Source of the DNA: Clostridiales bacterium
GTDB lineage: Bacteria; Bacillota; Clostridia; Lachnospirales; Lachnospiraceae
NCBI GenBank assembly: GCA_021202925.1
Contig: JAJQCD010000010.1
Span: 126,427 to 190,426, forward strand
DNA: 64,000 bases
Reading direction: 5' to 3'
Below the pieces are notes generated by a model. That model was not told where the DNA came from and did not search any database. It saw only the letters and a list, made by a program, of their open reading frames with translations. This document shows positions 17,046-26,173 of the stretch, in pieces (positions within the stretch are counted from its first letter, which is position 1; each line of letters starts with the position of its first letter). The translations under genes and the position numbers were made by a program.

Positions 17046-17100
17046 ATGCGCTCCGGCAGTTTTACAGGACTGTCGGGGCGCATGTTTCGTTCTTATTTTT
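17046..17100 (+). terminator. Intrinsic terminator after the second SIS gene
   Basis: ATGCGCTCCGGCAGT pairs with ACTGTCGGGGCGCAT (wobbles only) and is followed by GTTTCGTTCTTATTTTT. Confidence 0.85.
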
Positions 17101-17111
17101 TAATAAAAAAC

Positions 17112-17140
17112 TTGTGAAATGTGGGAAAAGCCCTTATAAT
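17112..17140 (+). promoter_or_regulatory. Promoter of rsmD-coaD operon
   Basis: TTGTGA (17112-17117) and TATAAT (17135-17140) with a 17-bp spacer, 37 bp before rsmD. Confidence 0.75.
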
Positions 17141-17176
17141 GATACGAGATAATCAATGAGGAGATGCAAGGAGCCC

Positions 17177-17731
17177 ATGCGAGTCATTGCCGGAAGCGCG
17201 AGACGGATTCTGCTGAAGACGCCGGAGGGATTGGATACCCGCCCGACGCAGGATCGGATCAAGGAGACTTTGTTTAATATGCTGCAGTATGATCTGGCGG
17301 ATGCGGATTTCCTGGATTTGTTCGCAGGAAGCGGCGGGATCGGGATTGAAGCACTCAGCCGCGGAGCAGGACGTGCCGTGTTTGTGGAGAAGAATGCAGC
17401 GACGGCCGCCATCGTGCGGCAGAATCTGCGGACAACCCGTCTGGAAGACCGTGCCTCTGTCATGTGCTGTGACGCGCTGACCGCGCTGCAGCGTCTGGAA
17501 GGGAACAGCCGTTTTGATTATATTTTTATGGATCCGCCGTACAATCAGGGGCTGGAACGGGAGATGCTGGCATATCTGTCACACTCCGCACTGATCGACC
17601 GGCAGAGTACGGTAATCATCGAAGCATCCCTGGAGACTTCCTTTGATTATCTGGACAGCTATGGCTTTGCATTAGAGAAAAATAAAATATACAAGACAAA
17701 CAAACACGTGTTTGTCTGTCGGGGAGTGTAG
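17177..17731 (+). CDS. rsmD: 16S rRNA (guanine966-N2)-methyltransferase
   Basis: 184-residue Rossmann-fold methyltransferase that modifies 16S rRNA during ribosome assembly. The N-terminal [10 protein letters not shown] and [16 protein letters not shown] are diagnostic for RsmD. The SAM-binding motif is [16 protein letters not shown] and the catalytic motif is MDPPYN. AAGGAG lies upstream of ATG 17177, which is preferred to an ATG seven codons earlier. coaD begins one base after the stop; the pair is a conserved Firmicutes unit (ylbH-ylbI in Bacillus subtilis). Confidence 0.95.
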   Translation: MRVIAGSARRILLKTPEGLDTRPTQDRIKETLFNMLQYDLADADFLDLFAGSGGIGIEALSRGAGRAVFVEKNAATAAIVRQNLRTTRLEDRASVMCCDALTALQRLEGNSRFDYIFMDPPYNQGLEREMLAYLSHSALIDRQSTVIIEASLETSFDYLDSYGFALEKNKIYKTNKHVFVCRGV

Positions 17732-17732
17732 T

Positions 17733-18248
17733 ATGGCGATTGCAGTGTATCCGGGCAGCTTTGACCCGGTGACCCTGGGACATCTGGACATCATCGAACG
17801 GTCGGCGAAGATGATGGATCGTGTCATTATCGGAGTTTTAAAGAATTATTCAAAAACGCCGTTGTTTTCTGTTTCTGAACGTGTTAAGATGTTAGAGAGT
17901 ATTACTGCGCATCTGGATAATGTAGAGGTGCAGTCTTTTGGTGGGCTGTTGGTGGATTTTGTACATATGAATCATGCGGACGTGATTGTTCGTGGCCTGC
18001 GTGCAGTTTCGGATTTCGAATATGAATTGCAGATTGCTCAGGCGAACCGGGTGATTGCCGCGGATATTGATACCATATTTCTGACGACGAATATTAAATA
18101 CTCTTATCTGAGTTCCAGTATTGTGAAGGAAGTTGCCGCTTTCGACGGGAATATTGATGCGTTTCTTCCTCCGCTGGTCGCGGACGAGATGCATAAGAAG
18201 TTCCGGGAGCAGATAGTAAGAGAAGGTAAGGAGAAAATAAAAAGATGA
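17733..18248 (+). CDS. coaD: Phosphopantetheine adenylyltransferase
   Basis: Transfers AMP from ATP to 4'-phosphopantetheine in coenzyme A synthesis. The 171-residue protein starts [20 protein letters not shown], including the nucleotidyltransferase TLGH motif. It has [26 protein letters not shown] and the C-terminal SSSIVKEVA, all characteristic of CoaD. GGGGAG provides the ribosome-binding site. It overlaps the next gene by four bases. Confidence 0.96.
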   Translation: MAIAVYPGSFDPVTLGHLDIIERSAKMMDRVIIGVLKNYSKTPLFSVSERVKMLESITAHLDNVEVQSFGGLLVDFVHMNHADVIVRGLRAVSDFEYELQIAQANRVIAADIDTIFLTTNIKYSYLSSSIVKEVAAFDGNIDAFLPPLVADEMHKKFREQIVREGKEKIKR

Positions 18249-18838
18249 GCATGAGCAGAATTGAGCAGTTGATTGGCGAGATTGAGGAGTATGTAGACAG
18301 CTGTAAATTTCAGCCGCTGTCCAGTACGAAGATCGTGGTGAATAAGGAGGAACTGGAGGAGCTTCTGGTAGAGCTTCGTCTGGGAGTGCCGGATGAGATC
18401 AAGAAGTATCAGAAGATCATCAGCAATCAGGATGCGATTCTGAATGAGGCGCATGCTCAGGCGGATGCGATCCTGGCGGAGGCAACTGCCCAGACCAATG
18501 AGCTGGTCAATGAACATGAGATCATGCAGAAGGCTTATGCAGAAGCGAACCGGGTGGTTGAGGAAGCGCAGTATCAGGCGCAGCAGATTGTAGACAATGC
18601 CATTGCGGATGCGAATGGCATTCGTCAGGGTGCGATCAATTATACGGATGATATGCTGCGCAGCTTACAGACCATTATGAGTCATTCAATGGAAGAGTCG
18701 CAGAACCGGTTCCAGACATTCCTTACCTCGATGCAGAACACTTATGATATTGTGACATCCAATCGGAATGAGCTGTCAGCCGGTGTGTCTAGTGAAGAAG
18801 AGCAGGAAACAGTACCCGCAGAAGAATCGCAGCAGTGA
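18245..18838 (+). CDS. Coiled-coil protein of unknown function downstream of coaD
   Basis: 197 residues without signal peptide or membrane segment. From about residue 50 to 170 the sequence is Ala/Glu/Gln-rich with heptad character ([38 protein letters not shown]), resembling the long coils of DivIVA-like or F-type ATPase b/H-type proteins. The C-terminus is Glu/Ser-rich. It overlaps coaD by ATGA, so it is translationally coupled, and such proteins are commonly found beside coaD in Lachnospiraceae. A structural role at the membrane or division site is a guess only. Its last 50 bases overlap the 3' end of ylbJ on the other strand. Confidence 0.8.
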   Translation: MSMSRIEQLIGEIEEYVDSCKFQPLSSTKIVVNKEELEELLVELRLGVPDEIKKYQKIISNQDAILNEAHAQADAILAEATAQTNELVNEHEIMQKAYAEANRVVEEAQYQAQQIVDNAIADANGIRQGAINYTDDMLRSLQTIMSHSMEESQNRFQTFLTSMQNTYDIVTSNRNELSAGVSSEEEQETVPAEESQQ

Positions 18839-19808
18839 GGCCGGTGAGACAGGCGTGCAGGATTTTCCAGACGGGATAGTCGCTTCCCAGCGGAGCGCGT
18901 GGATTTAAAAAGCGGTGCCGGATGGCGAATCCGGCATTTTTTGGTGTCTGAGGGGGAAGTACGCTTGCTACCTGAAAGAGGCCGGATAGACCGCCAAAGG
19001 CTGCAGCGGCGAGGGAGACCGGGACGGCTGCTTTGGGCGGCAGAGCCTGGCAGACGGCGTGAATGCCGGTTGTCATTTCCAGAATGGCAGACAACAGGGG
19101 TTTTGCCGCAGGGGCGATCGGCGCCATGGCGACCCAGGCGGACAGGATCGAGAACAGCATGATGTAGCCGCCGACCAGAACCATGGTCTCAAAGGAAGAA
19201 AGGATGATCGCGTCCAACCGGGATTGCCCGGATCTGGCCGGGCGGCCGGTGGAAGCAGGCGTATTCTCTGCGCAGGATGCGGAGATATCCTTTTGAAATC
19301 CATAATGGTGCGCCGCCAGGCAAAAAAGCGGAAAGACAGGCAGCCAGATACTTGCGAGGATGAGAAGCGAAGGCAGTTGCAGGGGCAGAGTGGCGGCTAC
19401 ATACCCCAGAAGAAACATCGGACTGGGCTGGCTGCAGATGGCGAGGAGAGTCTTCGCTTCTTTTTCAGAGATGGATCCATTTTCCAGGAACATCGAACAG
19501 AGCCTGGCTCCGACCGGATATCCGCATACGAGACCGCACAGGAGTGCATATGCGCCTTCGGCTCCAAAGCCGAAGACACGCCGGATTGCCGGGGAGACCG
19601 GTGCGAGAAGGAATGAGATCTGGCCAAGGGCGACAATGGACTGGGTGCAGATGAGAAAGGGCAGAAGAGACGGCAACACCACATGAAACCAGAGGGTGAG
19701 TCCGTCCGATGCGCCCTGGATGGATACCGACGGGAAGGCGAGAAGGAGGATCAGAGGCAGGATGATGAGTGGTTTCAGACAGGATGAGCGAATGTCCGCG
19801 ACAGTCAA
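18789..19808 (-). CDS. ylbJ: Sporulation integral membrane protein YlbJ
   Basis: 339-residue polytopic membrane protein with about eight hydrophobic segments. LTLWFHVVLPSLLPFLICTQ (about 38-57) and GLVCGYPVGARL are hallmarks of the YlbJ family of the nucleoside-recognition/Gate superfamily. YlbJ is required for spore cortex formation under sigma-E control in Bacillus. In Bacillus ylbJ follows ylbI (coaD) on the same strand; here it is next to the coaD unit but inverted, and it overlaps the coiled-coil gene tail to tail by 50 bases. It is divergent from the rRNA methyltransferase gene with a 51-bp gap. Confidence 0.88.
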   Translation of the reverse strand: MTVADIRSSCLKPLIILPLILLLAFPSVSIQGASDGLTLWFHVVLPSLLPFLICTQSIVALGQISFLLAPVSPAIRRVFGFGAEGAYALLCGLVCGYPVGARLCSMFLENGSISEKEAKTLLAICSQPSPMFLLGYVAATLPLQLPSLLILASIWLPVFPLFCLAAHHYGFQKDISASCAENTPASTGRPARSGQSRLDAIILSSFETMVLVGGYIMLFSILSAWVAMAPIAPAAKPLLSAILEMTTGIHAVCQALPPKAAVPVSLAAAAFGGLSGLFQVASVLPPQTPKNAGFAIRHRFLNPRAPLGSDYPVWKILHACLTGLTAAILLRVLFPALLH

Positions 19809-19859
19809 ACCGGTTCCTCCGGCGCTTTTTTCTTATTTTATGTCGGAGGAAGCGAGCGT

Positions 19860-21239
19860 ATGATGCAGTTACCGGAATCGTTTTTACAGGAAATGCGGGA
19901 TCTTCTCGGTGAAGAATATGGAGTATGGCTGTCGTCATACGGACAATCGCCGGCTCAGGGGCTGCGTATACACTCCGGGAAGCTGGCGCCGGGACAGTGG
20001 GAGCGGATGACTTCTTTTCCGACGGAGCTGGTGCCGTGGACGACAAACGGATATTATCTGCCGGAGGGCGAACGGCTTTCCAGGCATCCCTGGTATTACG
20101 CCGGGCTTTATTATATTCAGGAACCAAGCGCGATGGCGCCTGCGGCGCTGCTTCCGGTGAAGCCGGGAGACCGTGTGCTGGATCTGTGCGCGGCTCCGGG
20201 AGGGAAAAGCACCGAACTGGGAGTCCGGCTTCAGGGCGAAGGACTTCTGGTGTCGAACGATCTCAGCCATTCCAGGGCAAAGGCGCTGCTGCGCAATATG
20301 GAACGGTTCGGGATTCGCAATCTCTGTGTGACGAGTGAGACGCCGGAAAAACTGGCGGATACCTTTGGCGCATGGTTCGACGCGATTCTGGTGGATGCGC
20401 CTTGCTCCGGAGAGGGGATGTTTCGCCGGGATCCCAATCTGATCCGCAGCTGGGAGGAACGCGGTCCTTCTTATTATGCGCCAATTCAGCAATCGATTCT
20501 GGAACAGGCGGTGCGGATGTTGCGGCCGGGTGGCTATCTGCTGTATTCCACCTGCACGTTTTCGAAGGCGGAGGATGAGGATGTGGTTCACGCGCTGCTT
20601 CGGCGCATGCCGGAGATGGAATTGTCGCCACTGCCGTTGTTTGACGGCGCCTGCGGTGGTGTGGATGGAGAGCCGGTGCTCCGCCTGTTCCCGCACCGCG
20701 TTCGGGGCGAGGGGCATTTTGTAGCTCTTTTTTGCAAGCGGGGAGCCGCAGGAAGACAGGAGCCGTTCCCTTCTTCTGACGTGGAGACGACGACGGATCG
20801 CCGGATGATCGGAAGGCTGGAACGGGAGACGGATTTTCTGGTGTGGGAATCCATGCTGGATCAGCCGTTTGACCGCAGGCGGTTGATGATGCGGGATGAT
20901 ATGCTCTTTCTGCTTCCGGATGGGTTTGATCGAGCCTGGAAGCTGCGTTATCTGCGGAGCGGACTTTTTGTAGGCAGCCGCAAAGGAGCACGTTTTGAAC
21001 CGTCCCAGGCGGTTGCGATGACGCTGCGGCCGAAGGGGTTTTCACAGACGATTTCGTTTTCCGCGAAAGACGAGCGGGTGATTCGTTATCTGAAAGGAGA
21101 AACGGTTTTTCCGGATGACGACGTCCGGCTTGGCAGGGGCTGGGTGCTGGTCTGCGTGGATGGCTTCCCGCTCGGCTGGGCCAAATATACCGGAAATGCG
21201 CTGAAAAACAAATACGATGCCGGATGGCGGATGTCTTAG
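19860..21239 (+). CDS. rRNA (cytosine-C5)-methyltransferase, RsmF/YebU family
   Basis: 459 residues of the NOL1/NOP2/Sun class. The SAM loop is DLCAAPGGKS (108-117). The two cysteines of the m5C mechanism are Cys182 in VDAPCSGEGMFRR and Cys232 in STCTF. After the catalytic domain (to about 300) there is a C-terminal RNA-binding region (about 325-459), as in RsmF, including a PUA-like end with GWVLVCVDGFPLGWAKYTGN. The target is probably 16S rRNA. GGAGGAAG precedes two adjacent ATGs, and either could be the start. Confidence 0.92.
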   Translation: MMQLPESFLQEMRDLLGEEYGVWLSSYGQSPAQGLRIHSGKLAPGQWERMTSFPTELVPWTTNGYYLPEGERLSRHPWYYAGLYYIQEPSAMAPAALLPVKPGDRVLDLCAAPGGKSTELGVRLQGEGLLVSNDLSHSRAKALLRNMERFGIRNLCVTSETPEKLADTFGAWFDAILVDAPCSGEGMFRRDPNLIRSWEERGPSYYAPIQQSILEQAVRMLRPGGYLLYSTCTFSKAEDEDVVHALLRRMPEMELSPLPLFDGACGGVDGEPVLRLFPHRVRGEGHFVALFCKRGAAGRQEPFPSSDVETTTDRRMIGRLERETDFLVWESMLDQPFDRRRLMMRDDMLFLLPDGFDRAWKLRYLRSGLFVGSRKGARFEPSQAVAMTLRPKGFSQTISFSAKDERVIRYLKGETVFPDDDVRLGRGWVLVCVDGFPLGWAKYTGNALKNKYDAGWRMS

Positions 21240-21295
21240 CCGGCAGACGGATTTTGGGACAGAAGGGAATGACAGGAATGAGGAAGGAAACGGAG

Positions 21296-21973
21296 ATGGC
21301 AGACAGCAGGGGACTGCTTGCCCGGCTGGAGACGATCCGGGCCGTAATCTTTGATCTGGACGGGACGCTGGTGGATTCCATGTGGATGTGGGGAAAGATT
21401 GATATCGAGTATCTGGCCCGGTTTGGATATGCACCGCCGCCCGGACTCGAACGGGCCATCGAGGGCATGAGCTTTTCGGAGACAGCCGTCTATTTCAAAG
21501 AGAGATTTCAGATTCCGGATTCACTGGATACGATCAAACAGGCATGGATCGACATGAGCATTGAAAAATACCGGCATGAGGTTCCGCCCAAAAAAGGCGT
21601 CCGCCATTTCCTGGATTATTTGCAGTCGAAGGATATCCGCATGGGAATTGCGACCAGCAATGGACGGGATATGGTCGAGGCCGTGCTGGATTCGCTGCGG
21701 ATCCATTCCTGTTTTCAGTCTGTGGTTACTGCCTGCGAGGTTGCGGCGGGGAAACCTGCGCCGGACATTTACCGTAGGGTTGCCGGTGATCTTGGAGTAG
21801 AACCGGGAGCCTGTATGGTATTTGAGGATGTGCCGGCCGGTATCCGTGCCGGAAAGGCGGCCGGTATGCTCGTATGTGCGGTCGAGGATGATTTTTCTGC
21901 TTCCATACGGGAGGAGAAAGCCAGGCTGGCCGATTTCTTTATCCGGGACTATGATGAGATATTTGAGAGCTGA
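21296..21973 (+). CDS. HAD-superfamily hydrolase, beta-phosphoglucomutase-like
   Basis: 225 residues from ATG 21296. The nucleophile motif is FDLDGTLVDS, with Asp20 and Asp22. Motif II is ATSNG, the motif III lysine lies in GKPAPDIY, and motif IV is VFEDVPAGIRAGKAAG. The helical cap after motif I places it in HAD subfamily IA, with phosphoglycolate phosphatases and beta-phosphoglucomutases. The substrate cannot be read from sequence. AGGAAGGA seven bases upstream favours this start; in-frame ATGs at 21224, 21269 and 21278 would add an unusual N-terminal extension and overlap the previous gene. Confidence 0.88.
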   Translation: MADSRGLLARLETIRAVIFDLDGTLVDSMWMWGKIDIEYLARFGYAPPPGLERAIEGMSFSETAVYFKERFQIPDSLDTIKQAWIDMSIEKYRHEVPPKKGVRHFLDYLQSKDIRMGIATSNGRDMVEAVLDSLRIHSCFQSVVTACEVAAGKPAPDIYRRVAGDLGVEPGACMVFEDVPAGIRAGKAAGMLVCAVEDDFSASIREEKARLADFFIRDYDEIFES

Positions 21974-22000
21974 GGCAGACAGAGAGACGGAGGATTGTGG

Positions 22001-22786
22001 ATGAACATTGCAATCGTGACGGGCGCCTCCTCCGGGATGGGCAGGGAGAGCGTGATACAGCTGGCGGAGCGTTTTGGCGGCAGCCTGACGGAGATCTGGG
22101 TGGTGGCGAGAAGGAAGGAACGCCTGCAGGAGCTGAAACGACGGGTTTCGGTTCCGCTTCGCATCTTCGCACTCGATCTTACGCAGAGGGAATCTCTGGC
22201 TGTGCTGGAACGGGAACTGGAAATCCGGAAACCGCAGGTCCGTTTCCTTGTCTGCGCGGCCGGAAGCGGAAAGATGGGAGCCATCGGAGCTTCTTTGCTG
22301 GAAACGGAAACCGGTATGGTGCGTCTGAACTGCGAAGCGCTGTGCGGTGTTACGCATGTGACGCTGCCCTGGATGAGGCCGCACAGCCGGGTGATCCTGT
22401 ATGCGTCCGCAGTGGCTTTCCTTCCGCAGCCGGGATTTGGCATCTATGCGGCGACGAAAGCCTTTGTTCTGAGTTATGGCCGGGCGCTGCGTGCGGAGCT
22501 TCGTGGACGTGGGATCGCCGTAACGGTGGTCTGCCCGGGTGCGGTGAAGACGGAATTTTTCAGCGCAAGGCAGATGAAAGCGCTTCCCTTTTATAAAAAA
22601 CTGGTGATGGCAGACTGCAGGAAGGTTGTGCGTCTTGCTTTGCAGGACAGCAGGAGGGGCAGAGAGCTGTCGGTATACGGGCCGTTTCTGAACGCGTTCC
22701 GTGTGTTTGTGAAGCTGATTCCGCACGGAGTGATCCTGCGGGTGATGCCTGTTCAGACAGAGAGGATAAAAGAAAATGAAGATTGA
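22001..22786 (+). CDS. Short-chain dehydrogenase/reductase
   Basis: 261-residue SDR. The cofactor motif is TGASSGMG (7-14), and the catalytic set is Asn110, Ser136, Tyr149 and Lys153 in YAATK. VCPGAVKTEF (SDR PG motif) is present. ARRKER after beta-strand 2 suggests an NADP(H) preference. It belongs to the classical DltE/YqjQ-like oxidoreductases; the substrate is unknown. CGGAGGA precedes the start. Its 3' end overlaps the next gene by 11 bases. Confidence 0.9.
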   Translation: MNIAIVTGASSGMGRESVIQLAERFGGSLTEIWVVARRKERLQELKRRVSVPLRIFALDLTQRESLAVLERELEIRKPQVRFLVCAAGSGKMGAIGASLLETETGMVRLNCEALCGVTHVTLPWMRPHSRVILYASAVAFLPQPGFGIYAATKAFVLSYGRALRAELRGRGIAVTVVCPGAVKTEFFSARQMKALPFYKKLVMADCRKVVRLALQDSRRGRELSVYGPFLNAFRVFVKLIPHGVILRVMPVQTERIKENED

Positions 22787-23342
22787 GAAGGGACAGTATG
22801 GATACCGGAATCGCAGAAAGCGGAATCATGTCATCTGCATCCTCGTAGTCGGGGCAGTGATTCTGCTGCAGCTGGGTGCGAGACTGATCGTGAAAACCGA
22901 GATGACGAGGACGATTCTCACGGTTACGGCGATTCTGACTGTCCTGCCGCTGGCCAATGTCGCTTCGCCGTTGCTTGCATCATGGAAATACCGGACGCCG
23001 GACGAGGATTTTTATCATCGCATGAAGCGTTACGAGGATCGTTGTCAGATGCTGTATGACCTGATTGTGACGACAAAGGAACAGATCATTCCGGTCGATG
23101 CGGCGTCCGTGCATCCGAACGGGGTGTGTCTGTATTGTCCGGAGACAAAGCTTGACACAGCGAAGGCGGAGGCGGCTTTAAACCAGATGTTTGCCGCGAA
23201 CCGGCTGCAGCTTCATATTAAGATTTTCAGGGATGAGCACGGGTTTGTCCGTCGCCTGGACAGTCTCAGACCCATGTCGGAATATGAGGACGACGGCACG
23301 GTGGATTACGCGGTGCGGACTCTGAAAAGCCAGTCGATGTAG
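22776..23342 (+). CDS. Conserved-looking membrane protein of unknown function
   Basis: 188 residues. A basic N-terminus (YRNRRKRNH) precedes two hydrophobic helices at about 19-40 and 46-66, followed by a soluble C-terminal domain of about 115 residues that would face the cytoplasm. The domain contains YCPETKLDTAKAEAALNQMF and ends acidic. I recognise no catalytic motif. It starts inside the end of the SDR gene and precedes the pseudouridine synthase by 14 bases, so it is part of this run of housekeeping genes. Confidence 0.75.
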   Translation: MKIEKGQYGYRNRRKRNHVICILVVGAVILLQLGARLIVKTEMTRTILTVTAILTVLPLANVASPLLASWKYRTPDEDFYHRMKRYEDRCQMLYDLIVTTKEQIIPVDAASVHPNGVCLYCPETKLDTAKAEAALNQMFAANRLQLHIKIFRDEHGFVRRLDSLRPMSEYEDDGTVDYAVRTLKSQSM

Positions 23343-23356
23343 AAGGAGAACGACGC

Positions 23357-24319
23357 ATGAAATCCATGATCATCCGCGAGCAGGAAGCCGGGCAGCGTCT
23401 GGACCGGCTTCTCGGGAAGTATCTGAACCGGGCGGGCAAGGGATTCATTTACAAAATGATCCGCAAGAAGAATATCACGTTGAACGGAAAGCGCTGCGAC
23501 GGCTCGGAGAAGCTGGCGCCCGGCGACGAGATTCGTCTGTTCCTCTCGGATGAGACGATTGAGAAGTTCAGCGAGATTTCGGTTCAGCCGGTGAAGAAGA
23601 CCGGGCTGGATATTATCTATGAGGACGAACAGATTCTGCTGGTCAACAAGCCGTCTGGCATGCTGTCCCAGAAGGCGAAGGACAGTGACGAATCCCTGGT
23701 CGAATACATCATCGACTATCTTCTGACAAGCGGTTCGCTTCGCCGCGAGGATCTGCGCACATTCCGTCCTTCGGTGACGAATCGCCTGGACCGCAATACG
23801 AGCGGTCTGGTGGCGGCGGGAAAGACGACGGTGGGTCTGCAGATGTTATCCGGTGTTTTCCGCGACCGCAGCCTGCATAAATATTATCTCTGCGCGGTGT
23901 CCGGCCATGTAAAGGAAGGCAGGCGGATTGACGGATATCTGCAGAAAAACGAAAAGACGAACCAGGTCCGGATTCTTGAGTGTAAGCGTGAGGGCAGTGT
24001 ACCGATCCAGACTGAATATGAGCCGTTAGCCGAAAGCGGCGGTTATACGCTTCTGAAAGTAAAGCTGCTCACCGGGCGTTCCCACCAGATTCGTGCGCAC
24101 CTCGCCTCTGTGGGATTCCCGGTCGTCGGGGATGGTAAATATGGAAACGCCGACGTCAATCGGATGGCAAAACGGGAGTATGGAATCGACTCGCAGATGC
24201 TGCATTCCTGGAAAATGACATTTCCAAAACTGGAGGAGCCGTTTTCCTCTCTGTCCGGGCGGACCTTTACCGCAGATCCACCCGTGGAATTCACCAGGAT
24301 ATTCGGGAGTATACATTAG
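23357..24319 (+). CDS. Pseudouridine synthase, RluA family (RluC/RluD type)
   Basis: 320 residues. The N-terminal S4 RNA-binding domain (about 12-70) includes GQRLDRLLGKYLNRAGKGFI. The catalytic domain has Asp145 in TNRLDRNTSGLV, plus LLTGRSHQIRAHLASVGFPV, typical of RluA-type enzymes, which isomerise uridine in rRNA or tRNA. The target positions cannot be told. GAAGGAGAA precedes the start. It lies 14 bases after the membrane protein gene and 19 bases before recU. Confidence 0.93.
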   Translation: MKSMIIREQEAGQRLDRLLGKYLNRAGKGFIYKMIRKKNITLNGKRCDGSEKLAPGDEIRLFLSDETIEKFSEISVQPVKKTGLDIIYEDEQILLVNKPSGMLSQKAKDSDESLVEYIIDYLLTSGSLRREDLRTFRPSVTNRLDRNTSGLVAAGKTTVGLQMLSGVFRDRSLHKYYLCAVSGHVKEGRRIDGYLQKNEKTNQVRILECKREGSVPIQTEYEPLAESGGYTLLKVKLLTGRSHQIRAHLASVGFPVVGDGKYGNADVNRMAKREYGIDSQMLHSWKMTFPKLEEPFSSLSGRTFTADPPVEFTRIFGSIH

Positions 24320-24338
24320 AAAGCAGGGGAATCAGAAT

Positions 24339-24881
24339 ATGGGAACCTGGAACAGCCGCGGGCTTCGCGGTTCGACGTTAGAGGATATGATCAACCATAG
24401 CAACGAGGCCTATCGGGAGAAGAAACTGGCGTTGATTCAGAAGATTCCGACACCGATTACGCCGATTACAATCGATAAGGAAACCCGTCATATCACGCTG
24501 GCTTATTTTGAACAGAAGAGTACGGTCGACTATATCGGGACGGTACAGGGCATCCCGGTCTGTTTTGACGCCAAGGAATGCGCTGTGCGGACCTTCCCGC
24601 TGCAGAATGTCCATCCCCATCAGATCCGTTTTATGAAGGAATTTGAAGAGCAGGGCGGAATTGCTTTTATCATTCTGCATTTCACTACAGAGGATGAGAT
24701 CTATTATGTACCGTTCCGCGATCTGTATCGGTTCTGGACCCGGATGGAAGAAGGCGGTCGAAAGAGCTTCACCTATGAAGAAATCGACCGTACCTATCGG
24801 ATCCGAAGGCAGAGAGATGTTCTCGTTCATTATCTGGAACTGATTCAGAAGGATCTGGACGGACGGGAAGTCTCTGCCTGA
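24339..24881 (+). CDS. recU: Holliday junction resolvase RecU
   Basis: 180 residues. RecU cleaves four-way recombination junctions in Firmicutes. The N-terminus GTWNSRGLRGSTLEDMIN is characteristic. The nuclease core is STVDYIG (Asp64) and CFDAKE (Asp77, Lys79), followed by HPHQIRFMKEFEEQGGIAF. The length is slightly shorter than the Bacillus enzyme (about 206 aa), but the core is intact. It is convergent with map, 12 bases separating the stops. Confidence 0.9.
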   Translation: MGTWNSRGLRGSTLEDMINHSNEAYREKKLALIQKIPTPITPITIDKETRHITLAYFEQKSTVDYIGTVQGIPVCFDAKECAVRTFPLQNVHPHQIRFMKEFEEQGGIAFIILHFTTEDEIYYVPFRDLYRFWTRMEEGGRKSFTYEEIDRTYRIRRQRDVLVHYLELIQKDLDGREVSA

Positions 24882-24893
24882 CTGTATCGACAG

Positions 24894-25775
24894 CTACCAG
24901 GAGATGAGCTCGTAACCGGTTTCCGTGACGAGTACCTGAATCTCCCACTGGGCGGAAGGCAGACCGTCGTCGGTGCGGATGGTCCAGCCGTTTTCGTCAT
25001 CCTGATAGATATCGGCACGTCCCATATTGACCATTGGCTCGATGGTGAACATCAGACCGGGCGTCATCACCATCTCGGTACCTTTTCTGGAAACATAGCT
25101 GACCCAGGGTTCCTCGTGGAATTCCACGCCGACACCGTGTCCGCCGATCTCGCGGACGACGCTGTAACCGTTTTTCTGTACAAATTCATGAATGGCCTGC
25201 CCCATGTCGCCGAGATACCCCCAGGGTTTCACCTCTGCCAGCCCTACATCCAGTGACTGGCGGACGACTTCGACCAGGCGCCTGTTTTCGGAGGAGACGT
25301 TGCCGATGAGAAACATCCGGGACGAATCCGAGAAATAGCCGTCCAGGTTGGTCGAACAGTCAACGTTGATGATATCGCCGTCCTTTAAGACGATATCCGG
25401 CGAGGGAATCCCGTGGCAGACCTCCTCGTTGATCGAGGTGCAGACACTTTTCGGGAAACCTTCAAAATTTAGCGGAGCGGGGATCCCGCCCATGCGCGTG
25501 GTTTCTTCGTATACCCATCGGTCAATTTCTTCCGTTGTTACACCGGCTTTGATATGTGCCGCCACATAATCAAGAACAGCAATGTTGATCTTCGCACTTT
25601 CTTTGATTTTCTCAACCTGTTCCGGCGTCTTGATCATCTCGTGAGTGGGGACGGAATGCCCCTGCAGCCGGAGAAGATGGCATCGACTGTCAAAGTCAGA
25701 ATGACAGTTCTTATATTTTTTGTGACTTCCGCACCAGCACATATCGTTACGCCCTAATAATTTCAAGAGTGACAC
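24894..25775 (-). CDS. map: Type I methionine aminopeptidase with N-terminal SEC-C zinc motif
   Basis: Removes the initiator methionine from nascent proteins. The N-terminal extension CWCGSHKKYKNCH is a SEC-C type zinc motif that probably docks on the ribosome. The peptidase domain has metal ligands in NVDCSTNLDGYFSDSSR, the GGHGVGVEFHEEP histidine and the glutamate in FTIEPM. The coordinates use a GTG start; a TTG three codons in (25766) has better Shine-Dalgarno spacing (GGAAG, 8 bp) and is equally likely. The 5' leader contains a 12-bp hairpin. Confidence 0.92.
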   Translation of the reverse strand: MSLLKLLGRNDMCWCGSHKKYKNCHSDFDSRCHLLRLQGHSVPTHEMIKTPEQVEKIKESAKINIAVLDYVAAHIKAGVTTEEIDRWVYEETTRMGGIPAPLNFEGFPKSVCTSINEEVCHGIPSPDIVLKDGDIINVDCSTNLDGYFSDSSRMFLIGNVSSENRRLVEVVRQSLDVGLAEVKPWGYLGDMGQAIHEFVQKNGYSVVREIGGHGVGVEFHEEPWVSYVSRKGTEMVMTPGLMFTIEPMVNMGRADIYQDDENGWTIRTDDGLPSAQWEIQVLVTETGYELISW

Positions 25776-26173
25776 TTCCTTTCCTCATGACTATGAACGT
25801 TCAGGAATCCAGGCTGCAGGCCTGTTCTGCATGCCCTTCCGGTAGAACTTAACATAGCTGTAATCTTTGGTCAGGCAGGCAAAAATCCTCTGCGGTTTCA
25901 GCCTGCCCGACCATTATAGCACAGAAATGCAGAGGATGGCAGAAAAAATACATGGAAGAAGGAATGTATTTTTATCAATTCAACTTGACTTTTCATGCAA
26001 GTAATAATATATTTATTGGTAGGAAATATATTACATGTTTGATATCTGGCATCTTCCATAACATTAACATGCGAAAAGCGTTGACAGCCATGAGAAGGGA
26101 ATGAAGACGTGAGATACCATAGCCGTCGGCATAGAACAGGAAGCGTGAGGGGAATGACGGAGGGATCGAAGAT
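25776..26173. other. Intergenic region with structured map leader
   Basis: No gene was seen in this 398-base gap. On the minus strand TATAAT (plus 25913-25918) fits a map -10 box without a good -35. Its transcript would begin with a 12-bp hairpin made by 25869-25880 and 25901-25912 (one wobble). Bases 25980-26040 are very AT-rich. A TTGACA at 26081 has no convincing -10 partner. Confidence 0.5.
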
